Under the pieces are notes generated by a model. It was not told the origin of the DNA, made no database searches, and worked only from the letters and a program-made list of their open reading frames with translations. A DNA stretch of 64,000 nucleotides from Bacillota bacterium (GTDB lineage: Bacteria > Bacillota > Clostridia > Lachnospirales > Lachnospiraceae), in contig JAEYSV010000057.1 of the NCBI GenBank assembly GCA_023434365.1, positions 62,001-126,000 on the forward strand. Direction: 5' to 3'. Positions 28,401-35,673 of this stretch are shown piece after piece (position 1 is the stretch's first letter; each line of letters starts with the position of its first letter). The translations under genes were made by a program, and so were the position numbers.

Positions 28401-29028
28401 TGAGATCCGTGGAGCTGGAAATCTGTTAGGATCAAAACAGCATGGTCATATGGAAGCAGTAGGATATGATCTTTATTGTAAGATGCTCAATGAAGCGGTC
28501 AAGGAATTAAAGGGTCTTACAACGCAAGAAGATGCTTATGAAACGACTATTGATATGGATTTTGATGCCTTTATACCTGCAACGTATATTAAGAGCGAGT
28601 ATCAAAAATTAGATATCTATAAACGGATTGCAGAGATTACAACTGAAGAAGAATTTATGGATATGCAAGAGGAATTGGTAGATCGTTTTGGAGATATGCC
28701 AAATGCCGTAAATAATTTATTAAATATTGCTTATTTAAAAGCAGTGGCACATGAAGCTTTTATTACAAAATTAGAGCATAAAGGGCAGAGAGTTAAAATG
28801 ACATTATATCAAAAGGCTCCGCTTGATGTAGCCCGTTTACCGGAGTTATTGTCGAAGTATGGTAAGCAGCTGTCATTAGAACAAGGTAAAACACCAATAT
28901 TATATTATATGTTACCACCAAAAAAAGGTGGTGGACCAAGAACAGTGGGAGAAACAGCAGAGGCTTTTGATAAGATTAAAGAAGTGTTAGTGGATCTTAG
29001 GTCTCTCAAATTAAAGGAAGTTAAGTAA
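25474..29028 (+). CDS. mfd: Transcription-repair coupling factor Mfd
   Basis: Removes RNA polymerase stalled at DNA lesions and recruits UvrA. 1184 residues: an N-terminal UvrB-like module, an RNA-polymerase-interacting CarD/TRCF domain (DLNIGDYVVHENHGLGIYRG is its core), superfamily 2 helicase motifs (Walker A GDVGYGKTE near residue 653, DEEQ near 755, SATPIPRTL, QLRGRVGRS), and the C-terminal TRCF domain. It lies 47 bp after pth. A hairpin follows the gene. Confidence 0.97.
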   Translation: MQTFFQPLQELNEYNAILNNIANRVSPIHITGCIDSQKCHMIAGLGQNRKNKVIITYNEIRAKEIYEDYRLYSKEVYLYPAKDIIFYSADIHGHAIVKERLKILRRLLEKKPVTVVMSIDAAMDRVLPLEFLAEHVITIEESSIIDLEKLKEQLIMLGYERCIQVETPGQFSIRGEIIDIFPLTEEVPFRIDLWDEEVDTIRSFDVESQRSIENVSSLTVYPATEFILDAKQIARGSKKLREEMEHHFQKLRNENLMEEARRIRDIINEFLERLEDYTGSVAMDNYLSYFHERTVSFFDYFEPSESLFVLDETSRIDEKADVVELEFRDGMSGRLEKGYILPGQANAVFSYKELLYKLSKQQTLLINTMEHRIAHFIPQARYDITVKSISPYNKNFDVLVKDLKVWKSKKFRVILLTGSKTRASRLSQDLQDEGLNAFYSEDLSRVVNPMEIYVAAGPLHRGFEYPLINLVVISESDIFGAEKKKKRPKKTYEGNRVHSFSDLNIGDYVVHENHGLGIYRGIEKIVVEGVSKDYLKIEYAGSGVLYILATGLEVLQKYAGADAKPPKLNKLNSLEWKNTKKKVKTAVKEIAKELVELYALRQSKQGYTFSLDTVWQREFEEMFPYEETGDQLRAIEDTKRDMESSKIMDRLICGDVGYGKTEIAIRAAFKAVSDGKQVVYLVPTTILAQQHYNTFVQRMMDFPVSIDMLSRFRTPAQQKSTIERLKCGRLDIVIGTHRVLSKDISFKNLGLLIVDEEQRFGVTHKEKIKQMKGDVDVLTLSATPIPRTLHMSLIGIRDMSVLEEPPVDRMPIQTYVLEHNDEIIREAIHRELARNGQVYYVYNRVSNIDEIAMHIAKLVPEACVSFAHGQMSERELEKIMFGFINGDIDVLVSTTIIETGLDISNANTLIIDDADRLGLSQLYQLRGRVGRSNRNSYAFLMYRRDKVLREIAEKRLQAIKEFTELGSGFKIAMRDLEIRGAGNLLGSKQHGHMEAVGYDLYCKMLNEAVKELKGLTTQEDAYETTIDMDFDAFIPATYIKSEYQKLDIYKRIAEITTEEEFMDMQEELVDRFGDMPNAVNNLLNIAYLKAVAHEAFITKLEHKGQRVKMTLYQKAPLDVARLPELLSKYGKQLSLEQGKTPILYYMLPPKKGGGPRTVGETAEAFDKIKEVLVDLRSLKLKEVK

Positions 29029-29056
29029 ATATAAGATTTGTCTTGAAGCAACTGGG

Positions 29057-29090
29057 CTCATCCTTTATACTCGTAGTAAAGGATGAGTTT
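29057..29090 (+). terminator. Hairpin after mfd
   Basis: CTCATCCTTTA, nine-base loop, TAAAGGATGAG (11 perfect pairs), then TTTGATAT. Only three Ts follow, so termination may be partial, with the lipoprotein gene behind it still transcribed. Confidence 0.6.
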
Positions 29091-29111
29091 GATATATTGG
29101 AGGATATAAAA

Positions 29112-30239
29112 ATGAGTAAATTTTGGAATAAAAAAACGGGAACTGGATGGGCTGTTTTGTTGGGGGCTGCCTATATTTTAACCTCCTGTGGTGGAAATAA
29201 TAGTCCGCAGTCATCTGCTTCAATAAATCCACAAAACACTGCACAAATCGTGGAAAGTGAAGAACCTTCTAATGCATCCATGAATCCATTAGAAACCGTG
29301 GCCCCCAATGGTGAGGAGGCTGCACAGTTATCATTTGATGAAATCGTGTTAAAAGTTGGAGATGTACAGGTTTCGTACCGTGAGGTACTTATCTACTTAT
29401 TACAGATTAAAAATAAATATGAGATTAGTCTGGGCAATGGAATTTGGAATAGTGTATTTGACGAAGGAAAAACGTTTGAAGAGATTGCAAAAGAAGAAGT
29501 GATTAACCAGATTACGCAGATAAAGATTATTGTCGGACAAGCAGAGAAACTTGACATTTTGCTGGCTGATGATGAACTGCTAGAAATCGAAAAAGAAGTC
29601 AAAGAATATATGGGAAAGATTACCATTGAAGATCAAAAAAAATATGGCATTAATGAAGAGATAGTACGTACTGTATTATCCGATAACTATTTGGCAGATA
29701 AAGTCTTTTCGATAACGACGAATGAGGTTGATACTGATATTAGTGATGAGGAAGCAAAAGTTATAAAGCTAGAACAAGTCGTAATACTTACGGATGGTAC
29801 CGATAAGAATGGAACAATCATTAAGCTTGACGAAGAACAGATTGTTAATGCGAAAGCACGTGCAAAGAGTATTTATGATGAAATTATTAAACAACAAAAC
29901 AAAGAAAATGGGGAAAGTTTCTTAAGTATAGCAACGGCTGACTCAGATGTAGGTGAGGTTGAGTTAACCATTGGGCCGAATGACAAACCTGAATATCAAG
30001 AGGTAGCATATGCGTTGAAGTCAGGCGATATCAGTAATGTGATAGAAACTGACTATGGATATATTATCTTACACTGCGTAAGCAATTATGATGAAGCGGC
30101 TACTGTAGCACGTAAGGAAGAGATTATTGCAGAAAGACAGAATGAAGTATTTGAAGCCAAATATAAAATTTGGTCAACAGAATATAAAGTGACACAAGAT
30201 GCTGAAAAATGGGAAATGATTCGCTTATGTGAGAAATAG
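29112..30239 (+). CDS. PrsA/SurA-like foldase lipoprotein
   Basis: 375-residue lipoprotein with lipobox LTSC (Cys26), a low-complexity Ser/Asn/Pro linker, a SurA_N-like helical chaperone region (about residues 80-215), and a PpiC/parvulin-like peptidyl-prolyl isomerase region near residues 220-340 (ESFLSIATADSDVGEVEL, VAYALKSGDISNVIETDYGY). It probably helps exported proteins fold outside the membrane. GGAGG lies nine bases before the chosen ATG; a longer frame has no such site. A PrsA-like gene is not at this position in B. subtilis. Confidence 0.87.
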   Translation: MSKFWNKKTGTGWAVLLGAAYILTSCGGNNSPQSSASINPQNTAQIVESEEPSNASMNPLETVAPNGEEAAQLSFDEIVLKVGDVQVSYREVLIYLLQIKNKYEISLGNGIWNSVFDEGKTFEEIAKEEVINQITQIKIIVGQAEKLDILLADDELLEIEKEVKEYMGKITIEDQKKYGINEEIVRTVLSDNYLADKVFSITTNEVDTDISDEEAKVIKLEQVVILTDGTDKNGTIIKLDEEQIVNAKARAKSIYDEIIKQQNKENGESFLSIATADSDVGEVELTIGPNDKPEYQEVAYALKSGDISNVIETDYGYIILHCVSNYDEAATVARKEEIIAERQNEVFEAKYKIWSTEYKVTQDAEKWEMIRLCEK

Positions 30240-30378
30240 GTATAACTTATTATCCTTTTTAAGAAGATATAAATAAGCGTAAATGATACTAATTGTTAAA
30301 TAAAAGTAGTTAATTAGAAAATGTGGGAATTTTTAATGATAAAAGATATTTAATAATTAAATTGACAATTACCAAAAT

Positions 30379-30407
30379 TTGATTAAAATAGAAATTGCCG
30401 TTATAAT
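30379..30407 (+). promoter_or_regulatory. Promoter before truA
   Basis: TTGATT, exactly 17 bases, TATAAT. An overlapping upstream TTGACA has no good -10 at the right distance. Confidence 0.7.
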
Positions 30408-30457
30408 TGCTACTATTTAACTTTAGTTATGCGTAAGGTATGAAAAGGCAGGAAATT

Positions 30458-31258
30458 ATGCAGACTGACGTAAAAGTAAGGATGAACAGCAAGAAAAAGA
30501 ATAACCTCAAATTAGTAATAGCATATGAAGGTACTTCATATCGAGGATGGCAAAGGTTAGGCCCATCTGATACTGAATCAATACAGGGAATACTTGAAAA
30601 TGCCTTGGCAGATGTTTTAAATGCAAAGGTAGAGATCACAGGGGCATCCCGTACTGATGCAGGAGTGCATGCTAAAGGACAGGTTGCGAATTTTATTACT
30701 GGGAATCCTATTGATATAGACAAACTTAAGTATATGGTAAACAGAAAATTACCAAGTAGTATACAGGTTAGTCATATTGATAAAGTACCATTATCATTTC
30801 ATAGTAGATTTATGTCAAAAGGTAAAATTTATGAGTACTTGATAGATAATGGAGAGAAGCAAAGGGTATTTACAAGAAATTTATCACTATGGATTCCAGA
30901 GCGACTGGATGTAAAAAAGATGCAGGATGCTGCAATGTATTTGGTAGGAATTCACGATTTTAGTGGATTTTCAAACAGTATGAAGGACGGTCGAAGTACT
31001 GTCAGAACAATTTCTTCCATTCAAATTAGCAAAGTAGAAGAGATGATTACCATACAGGTAATTGGAGATGGCTTTCTATATAATATGATTCGAATTATTG
31101 TGGCTACCTTGATTGAAATTGGAAAAGGTAAACGAGAAATGGACAGTATTCATACTATTTTGCGTATCAAGGATAGAACATTGGCAGCAGACACAATATC
31201 CGGCTGTGGGTTATGTTTAAAGCAGGTATTGTATCTGAATAATCAAATCACACCTTGA
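30458..31258 (+). CDS. truA: tRNA pseudouridine(38-40) synthase TruA
   Basis: Converts uridines 38-40 of the tRNA anticodon stem to pseudouridine. About 266 residues with the catalytic Asp in GASRTDAGVHAKGQV, plus LVIAYEGTSYRGWQR at the start of the fold and GDGFLYNMIR near the end. The start is uncertain: the ATG chosen has AGGCAGGA five bases upstream; an ATG six codons earlier and one eight codons later are possible. It interrupts the mfd-spoVT order known from B. subtilis. Confidence 0.93.
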   Translation: MQTDVKVRMNSKKKNNLKLVIAYEGTSYRGWQRLGPSDTESIQGILENALADVLNAKVEITGASRTDAGVHAKGQVANFITGNPIDIDKLKYMVNRKLPSSIQVSHIDKVPLSFHSRFMSKGKIYEYLIDNGEKQRVFTRNLSLWIPERLDVKKMQDAAMYLVGIHDFSGFSNSMKDGRSTVRTISSIQISKVEEMITIQVIGDGFLYNMIRIIVATLIEIGKGKREMDSIHTILRIKDRTLAADTISGCGLCLKQVLYLNNQITP

Positions 31259-31265
31259 TTTAAGG

Positions 31266-31341
31266 AAGTAAATGTGAATTCGAAAAGTCAAACGAGATAC
31301 AGAAAGTAAATGTGAATTCGGAAAGTCGAATAAGATACAGA
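31266..31341 (+). repeat. Two tandem copies of a 38-bp unit
   Basis: AAGTAAATGTGAATTCG begins both copies; the units differ at about four positions, and a third copy begins with only a few bases. The repeat fills the space between truA and the small membrane protein gene and contains two EcoRI-type palindromes. Confidence 0.85.
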
Positions 31342-31359
31342 AAATAAGGAAGGTTAGGT

Positions 31360-31656
31360 ATGACTGGAAAAGAAATTTTTGTATTAGCTTGTTTTATTGC
31401 AGTTCCGTTAGTTTTGTTATTGTTTCATATATTCCTATCATATCGTGAAAAACCGACATACGGATTAGTTGTACCAATTGTATGGGGAATTATTAGCTTT
31501 TTTGTAATAAGAAGTGGAACTGGCGAGAATGTGATTGAAATGATTATATTTATGTATGGTATCGATGCAGTCTTGCTTGGAATGTGGGCAGGAATACGTT
31601 ATCTTAGGTATAAAAAACATGGAAAAGCAGATTATCCCCGTGGTAAAAAGAAGTGA
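31360..31656 (+). CDS. Small membrane protein of unknown function
   Basis: 98 residues with three predicted transmembrane helices (about 4-26, 36-52 and 60-80) and a basic C-terminal tail ending RGKKK, so the C-terminus is probably cytoplasmic. I do not recognise a family. AAGGAAGGTTAGG precedes the ATG. It lies between truA and spoVT; a tandem 38-bp repeat sits in front of it. Continuous coding character and a good ribosome-binding site support a real gene. Confidence 0.7.
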   Translation: MTGKEIFVLACFIAVPLVLLLFHIFLSYREKPTYGLVVPIVWGIISFFVIRSGTGENVIEMIIFMYGIDAVLLGMWAGIRYLRYKKHGKADYPRGKKK

Positions 31657-31737
31657 TTTTTTTGTAAATATCGTAATAATTATAATGGAATCGACACAAT
31701 ATAACATATGTAGAAGGTTATGTTAATTCCAAAATAA

Positions 31738-31786
31738 TTTGTTAGTAAAAAAATTTATATATGTATAAATTTCTCAATTTAACAAA
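31738..31786. promoter_or_regulatory. Nested palindrome upstream of spoVT
   Basis: AAATTTATA-TATG-TATAAATTT (9-bp arms) lies inside an outer pair TTTGTTA/TAACAAA. The location 54-102 bases before the spoVT start suggests an operator or structured leader. I could not assign a sigma-G promoter with confidence. Confidence 0.5.
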
Positions 31787-31839
31787 CAATATTAATATAA
31801 CGCACTGCATATTGACCAATGTTAAATGGAGGAAGAATT

Positions 31840-32385
31840 ATGAAAGCAACCGGTATTGTAAGAAGAATAGATGATTTAGGACGTGTTGTAATTCCAAAAG
31901 AAATTCGTAGAACGTTAAGAATTCGTGAAGGAGATCCACTAGAGATCTTTACTGACCGTGAAGGCGAAATTATTCTGAAAAAGTACTCGCCTATTGGTGA
32001 ATTAAGTCAGTTTGCTAAGCAATATGCTGATTCTTTATCGCAAACAACTGGACATATCGTATGTATTGCTGACAGAGATACATTAATTGCGGCAGCGGGT
32101 GCATTGAAGAAGGATATTATTGGGAGATCTATCAGTAAAGAATTAGAGGAAACAATTAATCAGAGAGAAAATATTATTTGCTCTTCTGAAGATAAAAACT
32201 TTAAAATGATTACTAATGACGAAGAAGATTATAAATACGAAGTAATCAGTCCGATTATTAGTGAAGGAGACGCAATCGGTGCGGTTATGATTCTGACTAA
32301 AGATGCTAAGGTGAAATTCAACGATGTTGAGGCAAAACTTGCTCAGGCAGCAGCTGGATTCCTTGGACGTCAGTTAGAGCAGTAA
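31840..32385 (+). CDS. spoVT: Stage V sporulation regulator SpoVT
   Basis: Forespore transcription regulator of late sporulation. 181 residues: an N-terminal AbrB-type swapped-hairpin DNA-binding domain (GIVRRIDDLGRVVIPKEIRR through GEIILKKY) and a C-terminal GAF-like domain (about 56-178), the full SpoVT layout rather than the short AbrB. GGAGGAAG lies before MKATGIV; the longer frame includes it. Its place after pth-mfd matches B. subtilis. Confidence 0.96.
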   Translation: MKATGIVRRIDDLGRVVIPKEIRRTLRIREGDPLEIFTDREGEIILKKYSPIGELSQFAKQYADSLSQTTGHIVCIADRDTLIAAAGALKKDIIGRSISKELEETINQRENIICSSEDKNFKMITNDEEDYKYEVISPIISEGDAIGAVMILTKDAKVKFNDVEAKLAQAAAGFLGRQLEQ

Positions 32386-32393
32386 AATAGAGG

Positions 32394-32440
32394 AAGAAAA
32401 ACCACAAAGGACAAAGTTCTGTTTTTGTGGTTTTTCTTTT
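32394..32440 (+). terminator. Terminator after spoVT
   Basis: AAGAAAAACCACAAA pairs with TTTGTGGTTTTTCTT (15 pairs) around a 15-base loop, ending in a T-rich stretch. Confidence 0.85.
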
Positions 32441-32463
32441 AATGGTTTGGAGGGAGTAGGTAT

Positions 32464-33249
32464 ATGAAGGATAGGTATACATTTGAGGAGTTTATTGAGA
32501 TTATCAAGGTATTGCGCGGGGAGAACGGGTGTCCTTGGGATCGTGAGCAAACACATGAATCGTTAAAGAATTGTATGATTGAAGAGGCATATGAGGTATT
32601 AGAAGGTATTGATAATGCAGTTAAGGAAGGAAGCTATTCGAACCTTTGTGAGGAATTGGGAGATGTGCTGTTACAAGTAGTGATGCATAGCGAAATTGCA
32701 CGTGAAGAAGGTCATTTTACGTTAGACGATGTCGTTACTGGTGTGAGTCAGAAGATGATTCGTCGACATCCACATGTATTTGGTGATGTGAACGTTAACA
32801 ATTCGGAAGAAGTACTTCTAAACTGGGAACAGATTAAGCAGCAGGAAAAGCAAGAAGCAACGGTTTCTGAAGGAATGAAACAGGTTCCAAGAGCTTTTCC
32901 AGCCACCATTCGGGCAGAGAAAGTTCAGAAGAAAGCAGCCAAAATAGGGTTTGACTTTCCAAGCTATGAAGAAGCATATGCTAAGGTGGTAGAAGAGCTT
33001 GAAGAGCTTGAAGAAGCAAGGGTTTTGAAGGATTCTGACAAGATTATGGAAGAATTTGGAGACTTACTATTTTCAGTGGTAAATTTATCAAGGTTTTTAC
33101 AACTAAATGTGGAAAATTCCTTGACAAATGCGACGGATAAGTTTATAAATAGATTTGTAGATGTTGAGAAGATAGCAAAACAAGAGGACAGACATCTAAG
33201 GGATATGTCCATAGAAGAGCTGGATGCTCTATGGGGACGAGTAAAATAA
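32464..33249 (+). CDS. mazG: Nucleoside triphosphate pyrophosphohydrolase MazG
   Basis: Hydrolyses (d)NTPs, including non-canonical ones, to the monophosphates. 261 residues with two tandem MazG domains: residues 10-110 with CPWDREQTHESL, EEAYEV and EELGDVLLQV, and residues 140-255 with EELEELEEA and EEFGDLLFSVVNL. The first has the full EExxE/ExxD metal pattern. GGAGGGAG precedes the ATG. Corresponds to B. subtilis yabN without the extra N-terminal methylase domain. Confidence 0.95.
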   Translation: MKDRYTFEEFIEIIKVLRGENGCPWDREQTHESLKNCMIEEAYEVLEGIDNAVKEGSYSNLCEELGDVLLQVVMHSEIAREEGHFTLDDVVTGVSQKMIRRHPHVFGDVNVNNSEEVLLNWEQIKQQEKQEATVSEGMKQVPRAFPATIRAEKVQKKAAKIGFDFPSYEEAYAKVVEELEELEEARVLKDSDKIMEEFGDLLFSVVNLSRFLQLNVENSLTNATDKFINRFVDVEKIAKQEDRHLRDMSIEELDALWGRVK

Positions 33250-33295
33250 TCAGTTCATTATGAAAATTATACGATGTTAGAGGAGGAGTTTATCC

Positions 33296-33571
33296 ATGAA
33301 CAAGGCTGAATTAGTGGCAGCTATTGCTGAAAAAACTGAATTATCTAAGAAAGATACTGAGAAAGCATTAAAAGCTTTTGTAGATGTAGTAACTGAAGAA
33401 TTAGCTAAAGGTGAGAAAATCCAATTAGTTGGTTTTGGTACTTTTGAAATCAGTGAAAGAGCTGCTAGAGAAGGACGCAATCCTGCAACTAAAGAAACTA
33501 TCACGATTCCTGCTTCTAAAGCTCCTAAATTCAAAGCTGGTAAAGCTTTAAAGGATGCAGTTAACGCTTAA
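33296..33571 (+). CDS. hup: HU family DNA-binding protein
   Basis: 91-residue histone-like nucleoid protein. MNKAELVAAIAEKTELSKKD starts the dimerisation helices; GFGTFEISERAAREGRNPAT is the DNA-binding arm with the conserved RxxRxGRNP. The strong ribosome-binding site GAGGAGGAG, the many high-usage codons (AAA, GCT, GAA) and the immediate terminator fit a highly expressed gene. HU between mazG and the S4 gene is not the B. subtilis arrangement. Confidence 0.97.
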   Translation: MNKAELVAAIAEKTELSKKDTEKALKAFVDVVTEELAKGEKIQLVGFGTFEISERAAREGRNPATKETITIPASKAPKFKAGKALKDAVNA

Positions 33572-33586
33572 TTATGGAAAGCTTTC

Positions 33587-33617
33587 GAGGACGTCTTTGG
33601 CGTCCTCTTTTTCTTTT
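33587..33617 (+). terminator. Terminator after hup
   Basis: GAGGACG, seven-base loop, CGTCCTC, then TTTTTCTTTT. Confidence 0.9.
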
Positions 33618-33631
33618 GGTTTCATTAGATT

Positions 33632-33717
33632 GAAGAAAAGCCTAGTAGGGATAGATTCCGGCGGCCTTCCCTTGTCAGACGGTCTCGCCGGAATCTATCC
33701 CTACCAAGCTTTCCTTC
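33632..33717. repeat. Inverted-repeat element with 32-bp arms
   Basis: Two 32-base arms (core GTAGGGATAGATTCCGGCG and its perfect complement) flank a 22-base loop. The arms differ at three positions. All three are A-C mismatches in plus-strand RNA but G-U wobbles in minus-strand RNA. It sits in the gene-free space between the hup terminator and rqcP and is GC-richer than its surroundings. Confidence 0.85.
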
Positions 33718-33835
33718 TCGACTATGGAAGCCGAAAGGAAAAAGAGGATGAATCAAGTTCTCTCTGGGTTTAAGGGATGTATTGTACATTAATAATATTA
33801 TTATATAAGCAGTTAAATAATGTGTTGGAGGTTTT

Positions 33836-34075
33836 ATGAGACTCGATAAATTTTTAAAGGTTTCTAGATTAATAAAGCGTCGTACGGTAGCAAATGAAGC
33901 TTGTGACGCCGGCAGAGTTCTTGTTAATGATAAAGTGGCAAAAGCCAGTGTTAGTGTAAAAGCTGGTGATATCATTGAAATAGGGTTTGGTAATAAGGCA
34001 GTGAAAGTAGAAGTGCTTGATGTATCAGAAACTGTACGAAAAGATGAAGCAAAAGATTTATACCGTTACTTATAG
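33836..34075 (+). CDS. rqcP: S4-domain RNA-binding protein RqcP (YabO)
   Basis: 79-residue S4-domain protein: MRLDKFLKVSRLIKRRTVAN, GRVLVNDKVAK and AGDIIEIGFG are typical. Orthologues (RqcP/YabO) bind the 50S subunit and help RqcH add C-terminal Ala tails during ribosome-associated quality control; it shares homology with Hsp15. TTGGAGG precedes the ATG. The order rqcP-yabP-yabQ-divIC matches B. subtilis. Confidence 0.93.
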   Translation: MRLDKFLKVSRLIKRRTVANEACDAGRVLVNDKVAKASVSVKAGDIIEIGFGNKAVKVEVLDVSETVRKDEAKDLYRYL

Positions 34076-34102
34076 TAAAGCCAAATGGAATAAACAAGTT
34101 TG

Positions 34103-34147
34103 TCCCCTAATATACTTTAACAATAAAAGGTATTAGGGGGCTTTTTT
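34103..34147 (+). promoter_or_regulatory. Terminator/SD-sequestering hairpin with internal sporulation promoter (yabP)
   Basis: TCCCCTAATAT pairs with GTATTAGGGGG, extended by CTTT/AAAG across a bulged A, loop of seven; C and six Ts follow, so it also has the form of a Rho-independent terminator for rqcP. The right arm contains the yabP Shine-Dalgarno AGGGGG seven bases before the ATG. TATACTTT in the left arm resembles a sigma-E/sigma-K -10. The arrangement parallels that at spoIIID. Confidence 0.7.
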
Positions 34148-34438
34148 ATGGAGGACAGACAACAATCGACTCAGCAAAGTCATAAGCTGATTTTGAACGG
34201 GCGGAGAACGCTCCAGCTTACCGGAGTAAATGATGTATTATCCTTTGATGCAAACGAAGTTCTACTTGAAACTGCGCAGGGGACACTAATGGTTCGTGGC
34301 GACGAGCTTCATGTAAATAATCTGTCACTGGAGAAGGGCGAAGTTGATGTTGATGGAAGGATTGACAGTTTGGCATATTCAGATACGCAGAAGTTTAATA
34401 AATCAGCAGGAGGAAGGATGAAGCGCCTGTTTGGATAA
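34148..34438 (+). CDS. yabP: Sporulation protein YabP
   Basis: 96-residue YabP-family protein needed for spore coat/cortex formation in the mother cell. Recognised from LILNGRRTLQLTGVNDVLSF, DELHVNNLSLEKGEVDVDG and the C-terminal basic end. The ATG comes directly after a T-run whose hairpin contains the ribosome-binding site. It precedes yabQ by 41 bp, as in other spore formers. Confidence 0.94.
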   Translation: MEDRQQSTQQSHKLILNGRRTLQLTGVNDVLSFDANEVLLETAQGTLMVRGDELHVNNLSLEKGEVDVDGRIDSLAYSDTQKFNKSAGGRMKRLFG

Positions 34439-34479
34439 TGAGTGTACCGGCTAAGTCCATAAGAAAGGAAAGGTAACTT

Positions 34480-35142
34480 ATGAGTGACTTAATTACAATT
34501 GAGGTTCAGTTTTTCTTAATCTCCATTGTGTCCGGAATGATTATTCTGGTCGCCTATGATATACTTCGCATTTTTCGTAGAATTATAAGACATCATTTTA
34601 CCATCGTGGCTGTAGAGGATATTTTGTTCTGGATTGCTGCAGCCCTATTTATATTTAGTGTGATGTATCAGCAGAATAACGGTATTATTCGTGGATTTAG
34701 TGTTCTTGGTATGTGTCTTGGGATGCTCATTTACAATATAGTGTTTAGTAGAATTCTAGTAGATGCAATTTCTGCCTTCTTTAACTGGATAGGACGAGGA
34801 ATTCGTAAAGTATTAGTATTTATATCTAAACCATTTCGTTATTTATGTCGATGTATAGGTAAAGTGTTACGTGTATGCTATAAAAAATGGCTTATTTACT
34901 GGCAACGATGGAAATTGTACTTGAAAAGTAAGAAAAAACCAAGTAAAATTAAAGATAGTAATAAATTAAGAAAAACAAAGAAAAGATTCTTAGTTAAGAA
35001 AAAGGATAGGGAAGCAATTCAAAGGGAAACTGTCAGAATATCGCAGGAATTATCAAGCAGTGGAGCACGCAGAAGTCATGCGCAGGCAAGTGTAGAATTG
35101 CGTAGAGTGTCAAACAATAAGAGAGCGGACAGTAAACGTTAG
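34480..35142 (+). CDS. yabQ: Spore cortex biosynthesis protein YabQ
   Basis: 220-residue membrane protein with about four N-terminal helices (up to residue 110) and a strongly basic, Lys/Arg-rich C-terminal half (KSKKKPSKIKDSNKLRKTKK is one run). The N-terminal VQFFLISIVSGMIILVAYD and DILFWIAAALFIF patterns fit YabQ, an outer-forespore-membrane protein required for cortex formation. The basic tail is longer than I expect for the family. AAGGAAAGG precedes the ATG; co-transcribed with yabP. Confidence 0.88.
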   Translation: MSDLITIEVQFFLISIVSGMIILVAYDILRIFRRIIRHHFTIVAVEDILFWIAAALFIFSVMYQQNNGIIRGFSVLGMCLGMLIYNIVFSRILVDAISAFFNWIGRGIRKVLVFISKPFRYLCRCIGKVLRVCYKKWLIYWQRWKLYLKSKKKPSKIKDSNKLRKTKKRFLVKKKDREAIQRETVRISQELSSSGARRSHAQASVELRRVSNNKRADSKR

Positions 35143-35177
35143 ATTTGCTTAAAGGAGATCGATAAGGGGGGATATAT

Positions 35178-35480
35178 TTGCGTACACGAAAAAGTAGAAT
35201 TAGAAGAAAAAAACGTGGTAGAAAAGGACTGGGACTAGTTGTAGTTCTTACGCTAGTGATATGTCTCCTTATAAAGTATAGAACAATGCAAAGTGAAGCG
35301 TCCTTAGATAAGCTGAATCAGCAAATAGGAACTTATCAGGAAGAGAAGTCTCAATTAGAAAAAGAAAAAGAGGAGCTAAAGCGTAAGGATAATATGACTA
35401 AGGCAGAGATGGAGGAACTAGCTCGTAATATTTTTGGTTTAGTGTATCCTGATGAAATTATATTAGTTCCGGATAAATAA
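35178..35480 (+). CDS. divIC: Septum formation initiator DivIC/FtsB
   Basis: 100-residue bitopic division protein: basic cytoplasmic N-terminus, one transmembrane helix (about 16-34), a coiled coil (NQQIGTYQEEKSQLEKEKEE), and the short C-terminal segment ARNIFGLVYPDEIIL typical of FtsB/DivIC. It works with FtsL and DivIB in the divisome. The start is TTG behind AAGGGGGG; no closer ATG exists. The order yabQ-divIC is conserved in Firmicutes. A very long terminator stem follows. Confidence 0.92.
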   Translation: MRTRKSRIRRKKRGRKGLGLVVVLTLVICLLIKYRTMQSEASLDKLNQQIGTYQEEKSQLEKEKEELKRKDNMTKAEMEELARNIFGLVYPDEIILVPDK

Positions 35481-35527
35481 GTACATAAAAAATTATATGT
35501 TAGATATCATTTTGGAAGTCTGTAATC

Positions 35528-35583
35528 ACTAGTCTTCAGAATAATTCTTAACTCCTTAAGAATTATTCTGAAGACTAGTTTTA
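35528..35583 (+). terminator. Long terminator after divIC
   Basis: A 24-bp perfect inverted repeat (arms begin ACTAGTCTTCAGAATA and end in ACTAGT) with a four-base loop, followed by TTTATT. The stem is much longer than terminators usually need. Confidence 0.75.
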
Positions 35584-35631
35584 TTATATACATAGGGAAA
35601 AAATAACTATAAAAATTTGAAGTTTTTATAG

Positions 35632-35660
35632 TTGACATCTCTGCTTTAGCAAGTTATAAT
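35632..35660 (+). promoter_or_regulatory. Consensus sigma-A promoter of tRNA-Met
   Basis: TTGACA, exactly 17 bases, TATAAT: a perfect consensus promoter 13 bases before the tRNA. Confidence 0.92.
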
Positions 35661-35673
35661 TGGTACGTTGTCT

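Noticed and set aside
31266..31341. Possible CRISPR-like repeat
   Set aside because: Only two directly adjoining copies with no spacers; it is a tandem duplication.
33555..33773. Plus-strand frame overlapping the end of hup and the 32-bp inverted repeat
   Set aside because: It starts inside hup, crosses a terminator and follows the palindrome; coding pattern is absent.
33625..33975. Minus-strand frame of 116 codons over the inverted repeat and rqcP
   Set aside because: It lies opposite a clear S4-domain gene; no ribosome-binding site or domain.
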